A stretch of DNA of 37,253 nt from JBGSYJ01 sp041748075 (GTDB lineage Bacteria > Acidobacteriota > Thermoanaerobaculia > Gp7-AA8), in NCBI GenBank assembly GCA_041748075.1, contig JBGTDX010000060.1, positions 1 through 37,253 of the forward strand. The letters run 5' to 3'. Within the stretch, counting starts at the first letter, position 1. Every line of letters begins with the position of its first letter. Below the pieces are notes generated by a model. It worked only from the letters and a program-made list of their open reading frames with translations, made no database searches and was not told the DNA's origin. Position numbers and translations under genes: made by a program. Positions 13,930-21,583 of the stretch are shown here, piece after piece.

Positions 13930-14763
13930 CTACTTCTTCCTGCCTGTAACCGTGTGCTTGCGGGGATCCGTATCGAGAAAGTACGGGACCGCAGGATCAA
14001 AGGCGGTCTTTGCCAGCCGCTCGTCGAGCGCGCGGTACCGTTCCGCTTCTTCATCCTGAACAGCGCGCGCGCGAGCATATCCGCCCATCGAGTGGATCCG
14101 GAATTCTTCCACAGAGAATCCAGCCTCTTCGAGCGCAACCTCCAATGCGCGCCGGTTCGGCGCGAAACAGTTGGTGAAGTCGCCGTTCAGTGAATCCCTC
14201 GGATACGACTGCCAGAGCGGAATTCCGGAGAGCTCGGGATTGAGCGCCTCGAGCGTCGTCGTCCGGCCGTTCGGCAGCACGACGAATTCGTCGATGAGGA
14301 GAGTCGCGAGAAAGAGCTTTCCGTCCTCGCTCAACACGGACCGCACCGCGTCGAGAGCTTCAAGCGGTTTGCGCAGATGGTAGAGAACACCCATCAGCAG
14401 GACGATGTCGAATGTGCCATGGGTGTGCGGATTCAGGTTGTAGACGTTGTCCATAACGTAGCGGACATCGCTTCCCAGCGCTTTCTTCGCAACCGAAAAT
14501 CCGGTGTAGTTCTCCGGAACGAAATCCATCGCCACGACGGACGCGCCGCGCTTTTCCATCTCGAACGAAAAGTAACCATCGGAGCAGCCGACGTCCAGGA
14601 CTTTCAAACCGTCTGCGCGGGACGGCAGGCCGATCTCGTCCAGGATCGGCAGCTTCAGCCGGTTCGAATCTTCCCCGGGCGTGACGATCCCGGCAGCGAG
14701 CTCGATCTCATGGAACCAGCGTCCGTGGTCTTCGATCAATTTCCGGACGCGATGTGGATCCAT
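13930..14763 (-). CDS. CmoB-like SAM-dependent methyltransferase
   Basis: The 277-residue class I methyltransferase has SAM motif I VLDVGCSDGYFSFEM (residues 55-69), the acidic Asp80 (VVAMDF), and LLMGVLYHLRKPLEALDAVR. The N-terminal WFHEIELAAGIVTPGED matches the DUF1698/CmoB family, whose E. coli member modifies wobble uridine in tRNA using carboxy-SAM. Whether this one acts on tRNA is inference, because no CmoA is nearby. I start at ATG 14763, preceded by AGGAGATTTC; a 17-residue upstream extension is open but overlaps the kinase. It lies 13 bases downstream of the kinase gene and is probably cotranscribed. Confidence 0.8.
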   Translation of the reverse strand: MDPHRVRKLIEDHGRWFHEIELAAGIVTPGEDSNRLKLPILDEIGLPSRADGLKVLDVGCSDGYFSFEMEKRGASVVAMDFVPENYTGFSVAKKALGSDVRYVMDNVYNLNPHTHGTFDIVLLMGVLYHLRKPLEALDAVRSVLSEDGKLFLATLLIDEFVVLPNGRTTTLEALNPELSGIPLWQSYPRDSLNGDFTNCFAPNRRALEVALEEAGFSVEEFRIHSMGGYARARAVQDEEAERYRALDERLAKTAFDPAVPYFLDTDPRKHTVTGRKK

Positions 14764-14776
14764 GAAATCTCCTGGA

Positions 14777-16969
14777 TCAGACCTCGGGATACAGACGTTC
14801 GAACTCCGGATCACCGTGAAGGAGTGCGAGGTCTTGGTCCCGTCGAGTCCACGTCGAGTCGCGGAAGCCGGCGTCCCACGCTTTGCGCATGGCGTCCATC
14901 GCCTCGTCTTTCTTCTTCAGGCTCGCGAACAGACAGGCGACGTTGTACATGATGATCGCGTCGTCGGGGCGAAGCGCCATTGCGAGGTTCGCCTCGCGTG
15001 TCGCTTCTTCAGCGCGGCCGACCTGCGCATACTTCAGGCCCAGAAGCACCCGGGCGCGCGCGTCCTCCGGAACCTTCCTCAGATGATCCGAGTAGACGGA
15101 GATCTGGATCTGGAAGTGGTTCCTCTGCGCATCGAGCTTTCCGAGTGCTCCCAGAGCGTTGGCGATCGGAGTGTAGGTGTTGTAGTTCTCTCCTGCGTGG
15201 GCGATCGCGACGTCGGCAATCTCGACTAGCTCCTGGTGCCTGCCGGCTGCGAAGAGAATCCGCCCGAGCAGGTAGTATCCGCTTTCGACGTCGGGGCTGG
15301 CCTGGAGAGCAACTTTGATCGTGTCCGCCGCGGCGTCGAAGCGTCCCTCCGCATACATGACCCATGCCTGAGCAATCATGACCTCCGGCGCGTCCTGTTC
15401 CGTCGCTGTCGCGCGTTCCACGGAAAGGCGGGCCCGTTCGATCCACGAGGTCGATCGATCGTAGTGGTAATGATACTGCGCGCAGGCAGACGCTATCCCT
15501 GCGTGTGCAAGTGCGAACGTCGCATCCAGCGATACCGCGTTCTCGAACATCTGCAGCGCGAATTCGAGATCCTGCCGGGACATTCTCCTCGCATAATTTC
15601 GTCCGCGCAGGTAGAGATCGTACGCCTGCATGTCCTCAGTCGGTTTCGCGGCGAGAGCCTGCTGTTCCTGCGGCGTGAGCGTGATGCGCAGTGCATCGGC
15701 GATGCTACGCGCGATCTCGTCCTGTACTTCGAATACGTCCTTCATTTCACGGTCATAGCGTTCGGACCACAGCGGAAAATCGGTTTGCGTATCGACGAGT
15801 TGTGTGTTGATCCGAAGACGGTTGCCGGCGCGGCGAAGACTGCCGCTAAGAACATACGCCGCGCCATGTTGCTGTCCGATCTGAACGGCCGTGACCGGCT
15901 TGTCGCGAAACGTCAGCACGGTCGAGCGCGAGAGTGTGTTCAGTCCCTTGATCTTCGAGAGCTCGCTGATGATGTCTTCGGTGATCCCGTCACGAAAGTA
16001 TTCGTCTTCCTTGATACCGCTGAGGTTCTCGAAATAGAGCACTGCGATCGACTTTCCCGTCGCTGCGGGCGTCGAGCTCCGGCCGGCGGAGCTACCCGAG
16101 GCGGAGCGGCCGCCCGAGTCCAGATCGCGGCGCAACCTCAGAAGAGACGTCTTCAGTTCCGCGGCGCTCTGATAACGGAAATGACGATCTTTCTCGAGAG
16201 CCTGCCCCAGGATGCGGTTCAGCTCCGGCGGCAGAGAAGGCTGGAGCTCCGTCACCGGCACTGGATCGCGATTGAGGATCGCTTCGAACACTACGGCGGA
16301 AGTCTCGCCCTGAAAGGGGAGCACGCCCGTCGCCATTTGATAAAGCACTGTGCCCAGCGAGAAGATATCGCTACGTGAGTCAGTCAGCTGACCTCTTGCC
16401 TGTTCCGGCGACATGTAGGAAACGGTTCCGAGGGTTGTGCCGGCGGCGGTCAGCTCATCGCGCACCATCGTCATGGTCTTGGAATCCTGACCGAGCCGGG
16501 TCTCGATTTTTGCCAGACCGAAATCGAGAATCTTCGGCTGTCCGCGTGAAGTGATGAACAGGTTTGCAGGTTTGAGATCGCGGTGGACGATCCCCTTCGA
16601 ATGCGCAGATTCAAGGGCGTCCACGACCTGAATCGCGAGATCCAGAAGCTCCCCGATCTCGACAGGTCCTCTCAGCAGCCTCGACGACAGGGTCTCTCCT
16701 TCGAGCAACTCCATCACGATGAAATGTTCGGAGTCGTGACGATCGATTGAATGAACTGTGCAGATGTTCGGATGGTTGAGCGCGGAAGCAGCGCGGGCCT
16801 CGCGTTGGAATCGCTGCAGAGACGGCTCGTCCCGGGCAAGCTCCGGCGGAAGAAACTTCAGAGCGACATGACGACCCAGGCTGGTGTCTTCGGCCTGATA
16901 AACGACGCCCATTCCGCCCGAGCCCAGCTTCGAAGTGATCTTGTAGTGCGAGATGCTCTTGCCGATCAT
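14777..16969 (-). CDS. Serine/threonine protein kinase with TolB/CadC-like domain and TPR repeats
   Basis: The 730-residue protein begins with a Hanks-type kinase domain (about 9-280): glycine loop GSGGMG (16-21), Lys38, catalytic HRDLKPAN (Asp131), DFG (Asp149) and the activation segment SYMSPEQARG. Residues about 305-430 (IAVLYFENLSGIKEDEYFRDGI, YVLSGSLRRAGNRLRI) form the TolB-like domain that often follows such kinases or CadC/adenylate cyclase proteins. The rest is TPR-like (LYLRGRNYARR, YNTYTPIANALGALGKLDA, VLLGLKYAQVGRAEEATREA). No membrane span is evident, so it is likely cytosolic. This architecture is frequent in Acidobacteria. It is followed closely by a methyltransferase gene. Confidence 0.92.
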   Translation of the reverse strand: MIGKSISHYKITSKLGSGGMGVVYQAEDTSLGRHVALKFLPPELARDEPSLQRFQREARAASALNHPNICTVHSIDRHDSEHFIVMELLEGETLSSRLLRGPVEIGELLDLAIQVVDALESAHSKGIVHRDLKPANLFITSRGQPKILDFGLAKIETRLGQDSKTMTMVRDELTAAGTTLGTVSYMSPEQARGQLTDSRSDIFSLGTVLYQMATGVLPFQGETSAVVFEAILNRDPVPVTELQPSLPPELNRILGQALEKDRHFRYQSAAELKTSLLRLRRDLDSGGRSASGSSAGRSSTPAATGKSIAVLYFENLSGIKEDEYFRDGITEDIISELSKIKGLNTLSRSTVLTFRDKPVTAVQIGQQHGAAYVLSGSLRRAGNRLRINTQLVDTQTDFPLWSERYDREMKDVFEVQDEIARSIADALRITLTPQEQQALAAKPTEDMQAYDLYLRGRNYARRMSRQDLEFALQMFENAVSLDATFALAHAGIASACAQYHYHYDRSTSWIERARLSVERATATEQDAPEVMIAQAWVMYAEGRFDAAADTIKVALQASPDVESGYYLLGRILFAAGRHQELVEIADVAIAHAGENYNTYTPIANALGALGKLDAQRNHFQIQISVYSDHLRKVPEDARARVLLGLKYAQVGRAEEATREANLAMALRPDDAIIMYNVACLFASLKKKDEAMDAMRKAWDAGFRDSTWTRRDQDLALLHGDPEFERLYPEV

Positions 16970-17391
16970 GCCCGTCCTTTATGCGAGGCTGCATCGTAAC
17001 GACCGGGCTCTTTGCGGTCAATGTGAATGGCGCTGGCCTGATGAATCTGGCGCGAGCAGCTCAGGATCGAGCTCGATGAAAAGCTCGACGATTGTGAAGC
17101 CGCGCCGAGCAGGCGATCCTCGAGAGCGGAGGGCAGGGGTGCAGTCCAAGCGGTATTCACCGGCCCACGTCAGCCTCAAGGACAGGCCGGGGCACACCGC
17201 GCGAGGACGTCGTCTTGACGTCAGGCCCGTGCCGCCGGTGCCGACCAGGCGACGCTCCTCGAATCGCGACGGCCCCGCCATTGGCCATCGTAATGCGCTG
17301 AGTCCGGGAGAGAACCTGCTTCCTTTCACGGCCCAGAAGAGGTACGCGTAGGGGGTCGCACGACCGGCCGCTCTACTCCCCCAGTAGAAAC
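16970..17391. other. Gene-poor intergenic stretch
   Basis: These 422 bases lie between the divergent kinase start and the broken tspO. A minus-strand open frame (17018-17542) crosses it, but it has no clear ribosome binding site, has an Arg/Ser/Pro-rich translation and runs over the tspO remnant. Near its end it reads RRGFTIVELF, like a type IV pilin cleavage site, but then goes straight to LDPELL without a hydrophobic helix. I see no convincing gene, promoter or repeat; it may be decayed sequence. Confidence 0.5.
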
Positions 17392-17631
17392 ATGACTCGT
17401 ATGTCCACAGGCCGGCAACTGCTCGGACTGCTCGGCTGGCTTGTACTGTCGTTCGCGACCGCGGCGATCGGGGCCGTTGCATCGTCGAATGCCGACGTGT
17501 TCTATCAGCAGCTCGCCCAGCCGTCCTGGGCTCCTCCCGCATGGCTCTTCGGTCCCTGGCAGGGGATTCCTATCCCCTGCCCCAGGGTCGTCAGAAATAT
17601 GGAGTCTACGGAACTCGAATTGCCAGGCTGA
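17392..17631 (+). pseudogene. tspO: Truncated TspO/MBR family protein
   Basis: The first about 54 residues match the start of TspO, a five-helix outer- or inner-membrane tryptophan-rich sensory protein: the first span LLGWLVLSFATAAIGAVASS and the signature PSWAPPAWLFGP. Normal TspO is about 155-160 residues. Here the match stops exactly at a 10-bp perfect hairpin (17559-17582), and the frame ends in unrelated IPIPCPRVVRNMES. Helices 2-5 are missing and no later frame restores them. It is most likely a remnant left by a deletion or an element insertion. Confidence 0.8.
17559..17582. repeat. Hairpin at the tspO break point
   Basis: GGCAGGGGAT-TCCT-ATCCCCTGCC is a perfect 10-bp stem, with further outer pairing CCCTGG/CCAGGG. 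It replaces TspO sequence after the FGP codons. A related shorter dyad, GGCAGG...CCTGCC, is at 11996-12019 after the rplQ terminator. Confidence 0.75.
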
Positions 17632-17696
17632 TCCGCGAGATGCGTCCCGCTGTCATTTTGCGGCGGGTTCTATCCTCGGCCATCGTGCCTTCAGGG

Positions 17697-17726
17697 TGGT
17701 GACTTTCCGTAAGCTGCCCTTATACT
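17697..17726 (+). promoter_or_regulatory. Possible sigma70 promoter for the YetF-like gene
   Basis: GGTGAC at 17697-17702 and TATACT at 17721-17726 are spaced 18 bases apart, and the start codon follows 24 bases later. The -35 box is weak, so the call is tentative. Confidence 0.35.
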
Positions 17727-17750
17727 TGCGCGCGCAACGCTGGAGGTGGC

Positions 17751-18296
17751 TTGGATAAGGTCTTCTTCGATGGATGGGAAACGCTTCTTCGCACGCTGAT
17801 CATCGGCGTTCTGTCGTATGTCGTGATGGTGACGTTTCTTCGCATTTCCGGAAAAAGGACGCTCTCGAAGACTAATGCGTTCGATCTGATCGTCACGGTT
17901 GCGCTCGGATCGACGCTCGCCACGATGCTGCTGAGCAAGGATGTCTCCCTGGCCGAAGGGGCTTTGGCCATTGCCCTCTTGATCGGACTGCAGTTTCTCG
18001 TGACGTGGTCGGTCGTCAGGGTGGGGTGGGTCAAGAGGGTCGTCACGGGAGAACCGCAGATGCTGCTGCACCGGGGAACATTTCTTCTGCGAGCCATGCG
18101 CCGCGCCCGGGTGACGAAAGATGAAATCCGCGCTGCCGTCCGTGCAGCCGGCTCGGCGCAGCTCGAAGATGTCGAAGCGGTCGTGCTGGAAACGGACGGC
18201 TCGTTCAGCGTCGTCCAGAGCGAAAAGGTACAAAGCGGCTCGAGCCTCTCGGACGTCCTGCAGCCCGCCTCACCGGACAGACAGGAGAACAGATAG
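17751..18296 (+). CDS. YetF/DUF421-like membrane protein
   Basis: The 181-residue protein has three N-terminal membrane spans (about 12-32, 48-62 and 65-87) and a soluble C-terminal domain. Family motifs include LRISGKRTLSKTNAFDLIVTVALGS (residues 30-54, in two halves around GKR), characteristic of the YetF family. The C-terminal part (TKDEIRAAVRAAGSAQLEDVEAVVLETDGSFSV) is also typical. The molecular function of the family is not settled. Start TTG 17751 follows GGAGGTGGC. A TATACT box at 17721 with GGTGAC about 18 bases upstream could be the promoter. Confidence 0.9.
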   Translation: MDKVFFDGWETLLRTLIIGVLSYVVMVTFLRISGKRTLSKTNAFDLIVTVALGSTLATMLLSKDVSLAEGALAIALLIGLQFLVTWSVVRVGWVKRVVTGEPQMLLHRGTFLLRAMRRARVTKDEIRAAVRAAGSAQLEDVEAVVLETDGSFSVVQSEKVQSGSSLSDVLQPASPDRQENR

Positions 18297-18335
18297 AACG
18301 ATGAGCATCGAAAAAAATCAGAGGATGAATCAACG

Positions 18336-18956
18336 ATGATCTCAGGCCCGGAAGCGCTCGAGCGGCTACGCGACGGCAATCGCCGCTTTGCGTCGGATCT
18401 GTGCGAAGGGGGCGTGACGACGCAGACGCGGCGCCGTGAACTGACCGCGGGCCAGGAGCCATTCGCCATCATTCTCGGATGCTCCGATTCGCGCGTTCCA
18501 GCGGAGATCGTCTTCGATCAGGGTCTCGGAGATCTGTTCGTCATCCGAGTGGCCGGGAACATCGTCGCGCCGTCAGGGATCGGGAGCGTCGAGTTTGCGG
18601 CTTCCCGGTTCGGCACGAGACTCGTGATCGTGCTGGGTCACTCGGCGTGCGGGGCCATTCAGGCGACGCTCGAGGAATTGAGCCGTCCGACTGAAGACCA
18701 GTCGCGCAACCTCCGCTCGATCGTCGACAGGATCCGTCCCTCGGTCGAGGGTCTGGTTTCCTCAGATCCCGGAGATCTCGTTCCCAAGGCGGTTCGCGCG
18801 AATATCAGCGCTTCAGTCAAGCAACTCCGTCGCGGCTCCGATATTCTGGAACAGCTGATCAGCAATGATGGTCTGCTGATCGTCGGGGCCGAGTACTCGC
18901 TCGATACCGGGCTGGTCGATTTCTTCAAGGGCGTGCCGAACGGAGAGCAGCAGTAA
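18336..18956 (+). CDS. Beta-class carbonic anhydrase
   Basis: The 206-residue enzyme interconverts CO2 and bicarbonate. The zinc ligands are Cys49 (CSDSR), His102 and Cys105 (GHSACG); Asp51 and Arg53 form the conserved catalytic dyad. IRVAGN (70-75) and GSVEFA (83-88) match the plant-type/clade B enzymes. ATG 18336 has an AGAGG about 12 bases upstream, somewhat distant. It follows the YetF-like gene by 39 bases, likely in one transcript. The gene ends 39 bases before the MscS-type channel. Confidence 0.95.
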   Translation: MISGPEALERLRDGNRRFASDLCEGGVTTQTRRRELTAGQEPFAIILGCSDSRVPAEIVFDQGLGDLFVIRVAGNIVAPSGIGSVEFAASRFGTRLVIVLGHSACGAIQATLEELSRPTEDQSRNLRSIVDRIRPSVEGLVSSDPGDLVPKAVRANISASVKQLRRGSDILEQLISNDGLLIVGAEYSLDTGLVDFFKGVPNGEQQ

Positions 18957-18982
18957 GCCATTCTGTCGAGCCCGGCCTGCGT

Positions 18983-19002
18983 TGTGCACTGAGAAGTGCA
19001 CA
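18983..19002 (+). other. Perfect hairpin at the start of the channel gene
   Basis: TGTGCACT-GAGA-AGTGCACA is an 8-bp stem closed by a GNRA-type tetraloop. The possible start codons GTG 18996 and ATG 19002 lie in its 3' arm. It could sequester initiation or act at the end of the carbonic anhydrase message; no U-tract follows. Confidence 0.65.
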
Positions 19003-20312
19003 TGGCTTCTTCGTCGAGAAGAACGGGACGCCGCCAGACCGGCGGTCGGGTCCGATCGCAACGGACTGCCGCGCCGCGCGGTGAACGGGCATCCTCGGTC
19101 GCACGGCGGCAGGCAGCGGCGCGACGACTGAGCCGGCAGCGCGCTGCCGTGAGACGTCCACGACGGGCTTCGGCCGCCGCATACCAGCGGTCCGCGCAAC
19201 GCCGGCTCAGGAGGTTCCGCCAGGGATCGATGCTCGCCGTCGCATTTACTGGCCTCTTTCTTCTCATGTGGGGAGTGACGGATGCGCCTGCACAGGACAT
19301 CGGGACCGCCACTCCGGAAGTGACCTCGGAAACGTTTGTCGAAGATGTCCCGGAGGAGTCCGACCGTCCGGACCCGGCCCGCTCCGTGGAGGAAGCAACA
19401 GGAACGCTCCGTCAGCTGGCAGTCAATTTCACCGACCTGCTTCCGCGGCTTCTCCTGGCCCTGGCGCTCCTTTTTATCGCCGCGATGATCGTCAAGGCAG
19501 TGCGCTTCGTGCTCCGTCGCATCCTCGGTTCATGGGAGCGGGCGGAGGCGGCGACTGCCATGGCAGGAGTCATTGTCTGGCTCCTCGCCATCGGCGTCGC
19601 GCTGAGCGTCGTCGCGGGGGACGCGCGCGCCCTGATCGGATCGGTCGGACTGCTCGGTCTCGCCCTCTCCTGGGCGCTGCAGGCGCCGATCGAAAGCTTC
19701 GCCGGATGGCTCCTCAACTCGTTCAAGGGTTACTACCGCGTCGGCGACAGGATCGGAGTCGGCGAGGTCTTCGGCGATGTCTACCGCATCGACTTTCTCA
19801 ACACGACGGTGTGGGAAGCGGGCGGCCCCGACAAGCCGGTGCAGGGCGCGCAGCCGACTGGAGCACTCATCACATTTCCTAACTCGGAAGTGCTGCGCGC
19901 AAACGTTGTCAACTACACGCGAGGGTTTCCGTACGTCTGGGATGAAGTCGTCGTCGGTGTTGCGAACGAGAGCGATCGCCTCTATGCGATGCGCGTGATC
20001 TCCGAGGTTGCGAAGCGTGTCGTTGGGCCGACGATGGTTGAGCCGGTTCAGGCTTACCGTGCTCTTCTCGAGAAAGAGGGCCTCGGTCTCGACATCGCAG
20101 ACGAGCCGCAGGTGTACTTCTCGATGACGGATTCATGGTCCGATGTGACGGTGCGATATCTCGTCAATGCCCGCGAACGACGGAAGTGGTCGAGCATGCT
20201 GCTGCTCGAAATCGAGACTGAGTTGACGCTGCCGGAGCATCAGGAGCGTCTGAAGGCTGCGTATCCGGTTACGCGGCTGGAACTGCCTGTGAAGGGGGAA
20301 AGTAGTCAGTAG
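18996..20312 (+). CDS. MscS-family small-conductance mechanosensitive channel
   Basis: The 438-residue frame has an Arg-rich 78-residue N-terminus, a hydrophobic segment at 80-96, membrane spans at about 148-170, 187-207 and 212-240, then the MscS beta domain (GDRIGVGEVFGDVYRIDFLNTTV and PNSEVLRANVVNYTRG). The third span with SVGLLGLALSWALQAPIES is the pore-lining helix type. The start is uncertain: GTG 18996 and ATG 19002 lack a ribosome binding site, while ATG 19230 would give a signal-peptide-like start MLAVAFTGLFLLMWG. The last codons AGT AGT CAG TAG belong to the GTAGTCA heptamer repeat, so the repeat supplies the stop. Confidence 0.88.
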   Translation: MHMASSSRRTGRRQTGGRVRSQRTAAPRGERASSVARRQAAARRLSRQRAAVRRPRRASAAAYQRSAQRRLRRFRQGSMLAVAFTGLFLLMWGVTDAPAQDIGTATPEVTSETFVEDVPEESDRPDPARSVEEATGTLRQLAVNFTDLLPRLLLALALLFIAAMIVKAVRFVLRRILGSWERAEAATAMAGVIVWLLAIGVALSVVAGDARALIGSVGLLGLALSWALQAPIESFAGWLLNSFKGYYRVGDRIGVGEVFGDVYRIDFLNTTVWEAGGPDKPVQGAQPTGALITFPNSEVLRANVVNYTRGFPYVWDEVVVGVANESDRLYAMRVISEVAKRVVGPTMVEPVQAYRALLEKEGLGLDIADEPQVYFSMTDSWSDVTVRYLVNARERRKWSSMLLLEIETELTLPEHQERLKAAYPVTRLELPVKGESSQ

Positions 20313-20394
20313 TCAGTAGTCAGTAGCCCGCCCGCCCGCGCACGCTTGAAGTCTTTGAGAGCTGGCAGATGCCCACTACTGACTACTGACTACT
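20301..20394. repeat. GTAGTCA heptamer inverted repeat (mscS-argJ, convergent)
   Basis: The left arm (20301-20326) is three and a half GTAGTCA units, the first encoding the end of the channel. The right arm (20375-20394) is CTACTGA units. The 48-bp centre starts with C-rich CCCGCCCGCCCG. TAG is read in all frames from either side, so both convergent genes run into stop-rich sequence. Confidence 0.93.
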
Positions 20395-20400
20395 CCCCAC

Positions 20401-21582
20401 TCAAGATCGGTAATCGGCATTCAGGGAAACGTAGTCGTGTCCGAGGTCGCTCACCAGAAGCACGGTGGAGACGGATCCGGCTCCGAGGTCGACAATGACG
20501 GGAACGCGTTCCCGTGCGAAGACTTTCGCGGCGTCTTTTTCTCTGTAGGCGACAGGATCTCCATCTTTCACGAGCGCGATCGGACCGACGTGGAGCGACA
20601 CACGACGGGGCGAGAACCGCACACCGCTGCGACCTACGGCGGCGAGGATGCGGCCCCAGTTCGGATCGCCGCCGTGAAGTGCGGTTTTGACGAGCGGAGA
20701 CGTACCCACCGCATGTGCGGCGAGCTTTGCGTCGCGCTCGTTGCGTGCTCCGCGGACTTCCAGTTCCATCACACGCGTTGCGCCCTCGCCATCGCGCACG
20801 ACCATCCATGCGAGATCGCGGCAGACTTTCTCGAGCGCCTCGAGAAATGAGCCCGCCTCAGAGAGCTTCGTCATCGCCGGTCCGCCGAGTTTTTCCGAGG
20901 CGAGCAGCAGCACGGAATCGTTCGTCGATGTGTCGCCGTCGACGCTGATCGAATTGAAGCTCGTCTTCATCACGGCCGTCAGCGCTTCGTGCAGAAATCG
21001 CGGTGTCGCCCCGGCATCAGTCATGAGAAAGGCGAGCATCGTCGCCATGTTCGGATGAATCATTCCGGCGCCTTTTGCGACACCGGTGATCCGGCCGCGC
21101 CGGCCGTGCCACGTGAAGCTCGCCTGAGCGAGCTTGGGGCCGATGTCGGTGGTCAGGATCGCGTGCGATGCTGCGTCGAGCCCTCCGGCGGAAAGTTTGT
21201 TCAGGGCGTCCGGGAGAGTCGCCCGGATCTTCGCGTCCGGAAGCACGACGCCGATCACTCCGGTCGAAGCGAGAAATACCTCTTCTTCGGGGCAGGTGAA
21301 GACCTGTGCGGCGCGGGCACGCACGCGCTTCGCCGCATCCATCCCTTCCTTTCCGGTGACAGCATTCGCACATCCAGCGTTGATCACGGCCACCGAGACA
21401 CGGCCACCGCTCTTCTTCAGTGCTGCACGCGACAGCGTAACCGGCGCAGCCTGGAAGCGATTGGTCGTGAAGACCGCGGCGGCCGTCGCGCCGTCGGGCG
21501 CAGCGATGACTGCGAGGTCCGGTCGCTTCCTCCGTATGCCGGCGCGGACGCCGGAAGCGAGAAACCCCTTCGGAAGCTTCAA
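20401..21582 (-). CDS. argJ: Glutamate N-acetyltransferase / ornithine acetyltransferase
   Basis: ArgJ transfers acetyl from N-acetylornithine to glutamate, closing the cyclic arginine pathway; some versions also use acetyl-CoA. The autocleavage site is present in KGAGMIHPNMATML, where the Thr becomes the nucleophile of the beta chain. HGGDPNWGRILAAVG near the C-terminus is also characteristic. I start at TTG 21582 (MKLPKGFLASGV), with CAGGGAAT upstream; this gives 393 residues, the normal size. The frame is open further upstream but would overlap argH. It is the last gene of the operon, starting one base after the argH stop. Confidence 0.93.
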   Translation of the reverse strand: MKLPKGFLASGVRAGIRRKRPDLAVIAAPDGATAAAVFTTNRFQAAPVTLSRAALKKSGGRVSVAVINAGCANAVTGKEGMDAAKRVRARAAQVFTCPEEEVFLASTGVIGVVLPDAKIRATLPDALNKLSAGGLDAASHAILTTDIGPKLAQASFTWHGRRGRITGVAKGAGMIHPNMATMLAFLMTDAGATPRFLHEALTAVMKTSFNSISVDGDTSTNDSVLLLASEKLGGPAMTKLSEAGSFLEALEKVCRDLAWMVVRDGEGATRVMELEVRGARNERDAKLAAHAVGTSPLVKTALHGGDPNWGRILAAVGRSGVRFSPRRVSLHVGPIALVKDGDPVAYREKDAAKVFARERVPVIVDLGAGSVSTVLLVSDLGHDYVSLNADYRS

Positions 21583-21583
21583 G

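Noticed and set aside
15236..16378. A 380-residue plus-strand open frame opposite the kinase
   Set aside because: The kinase reading has every catalytic motif; the opposite frame has none.
17018..17542. A minus-strand frame with GFTIVEL near its end, like a type IV pilin cleavage site
   Set aside because: Only about eight residues fit, the hydrophobic helix is missing, and the motif lies near the end of the frame. Chance is the simpler explanation, though decayed pilin sequence cannot be excluded.
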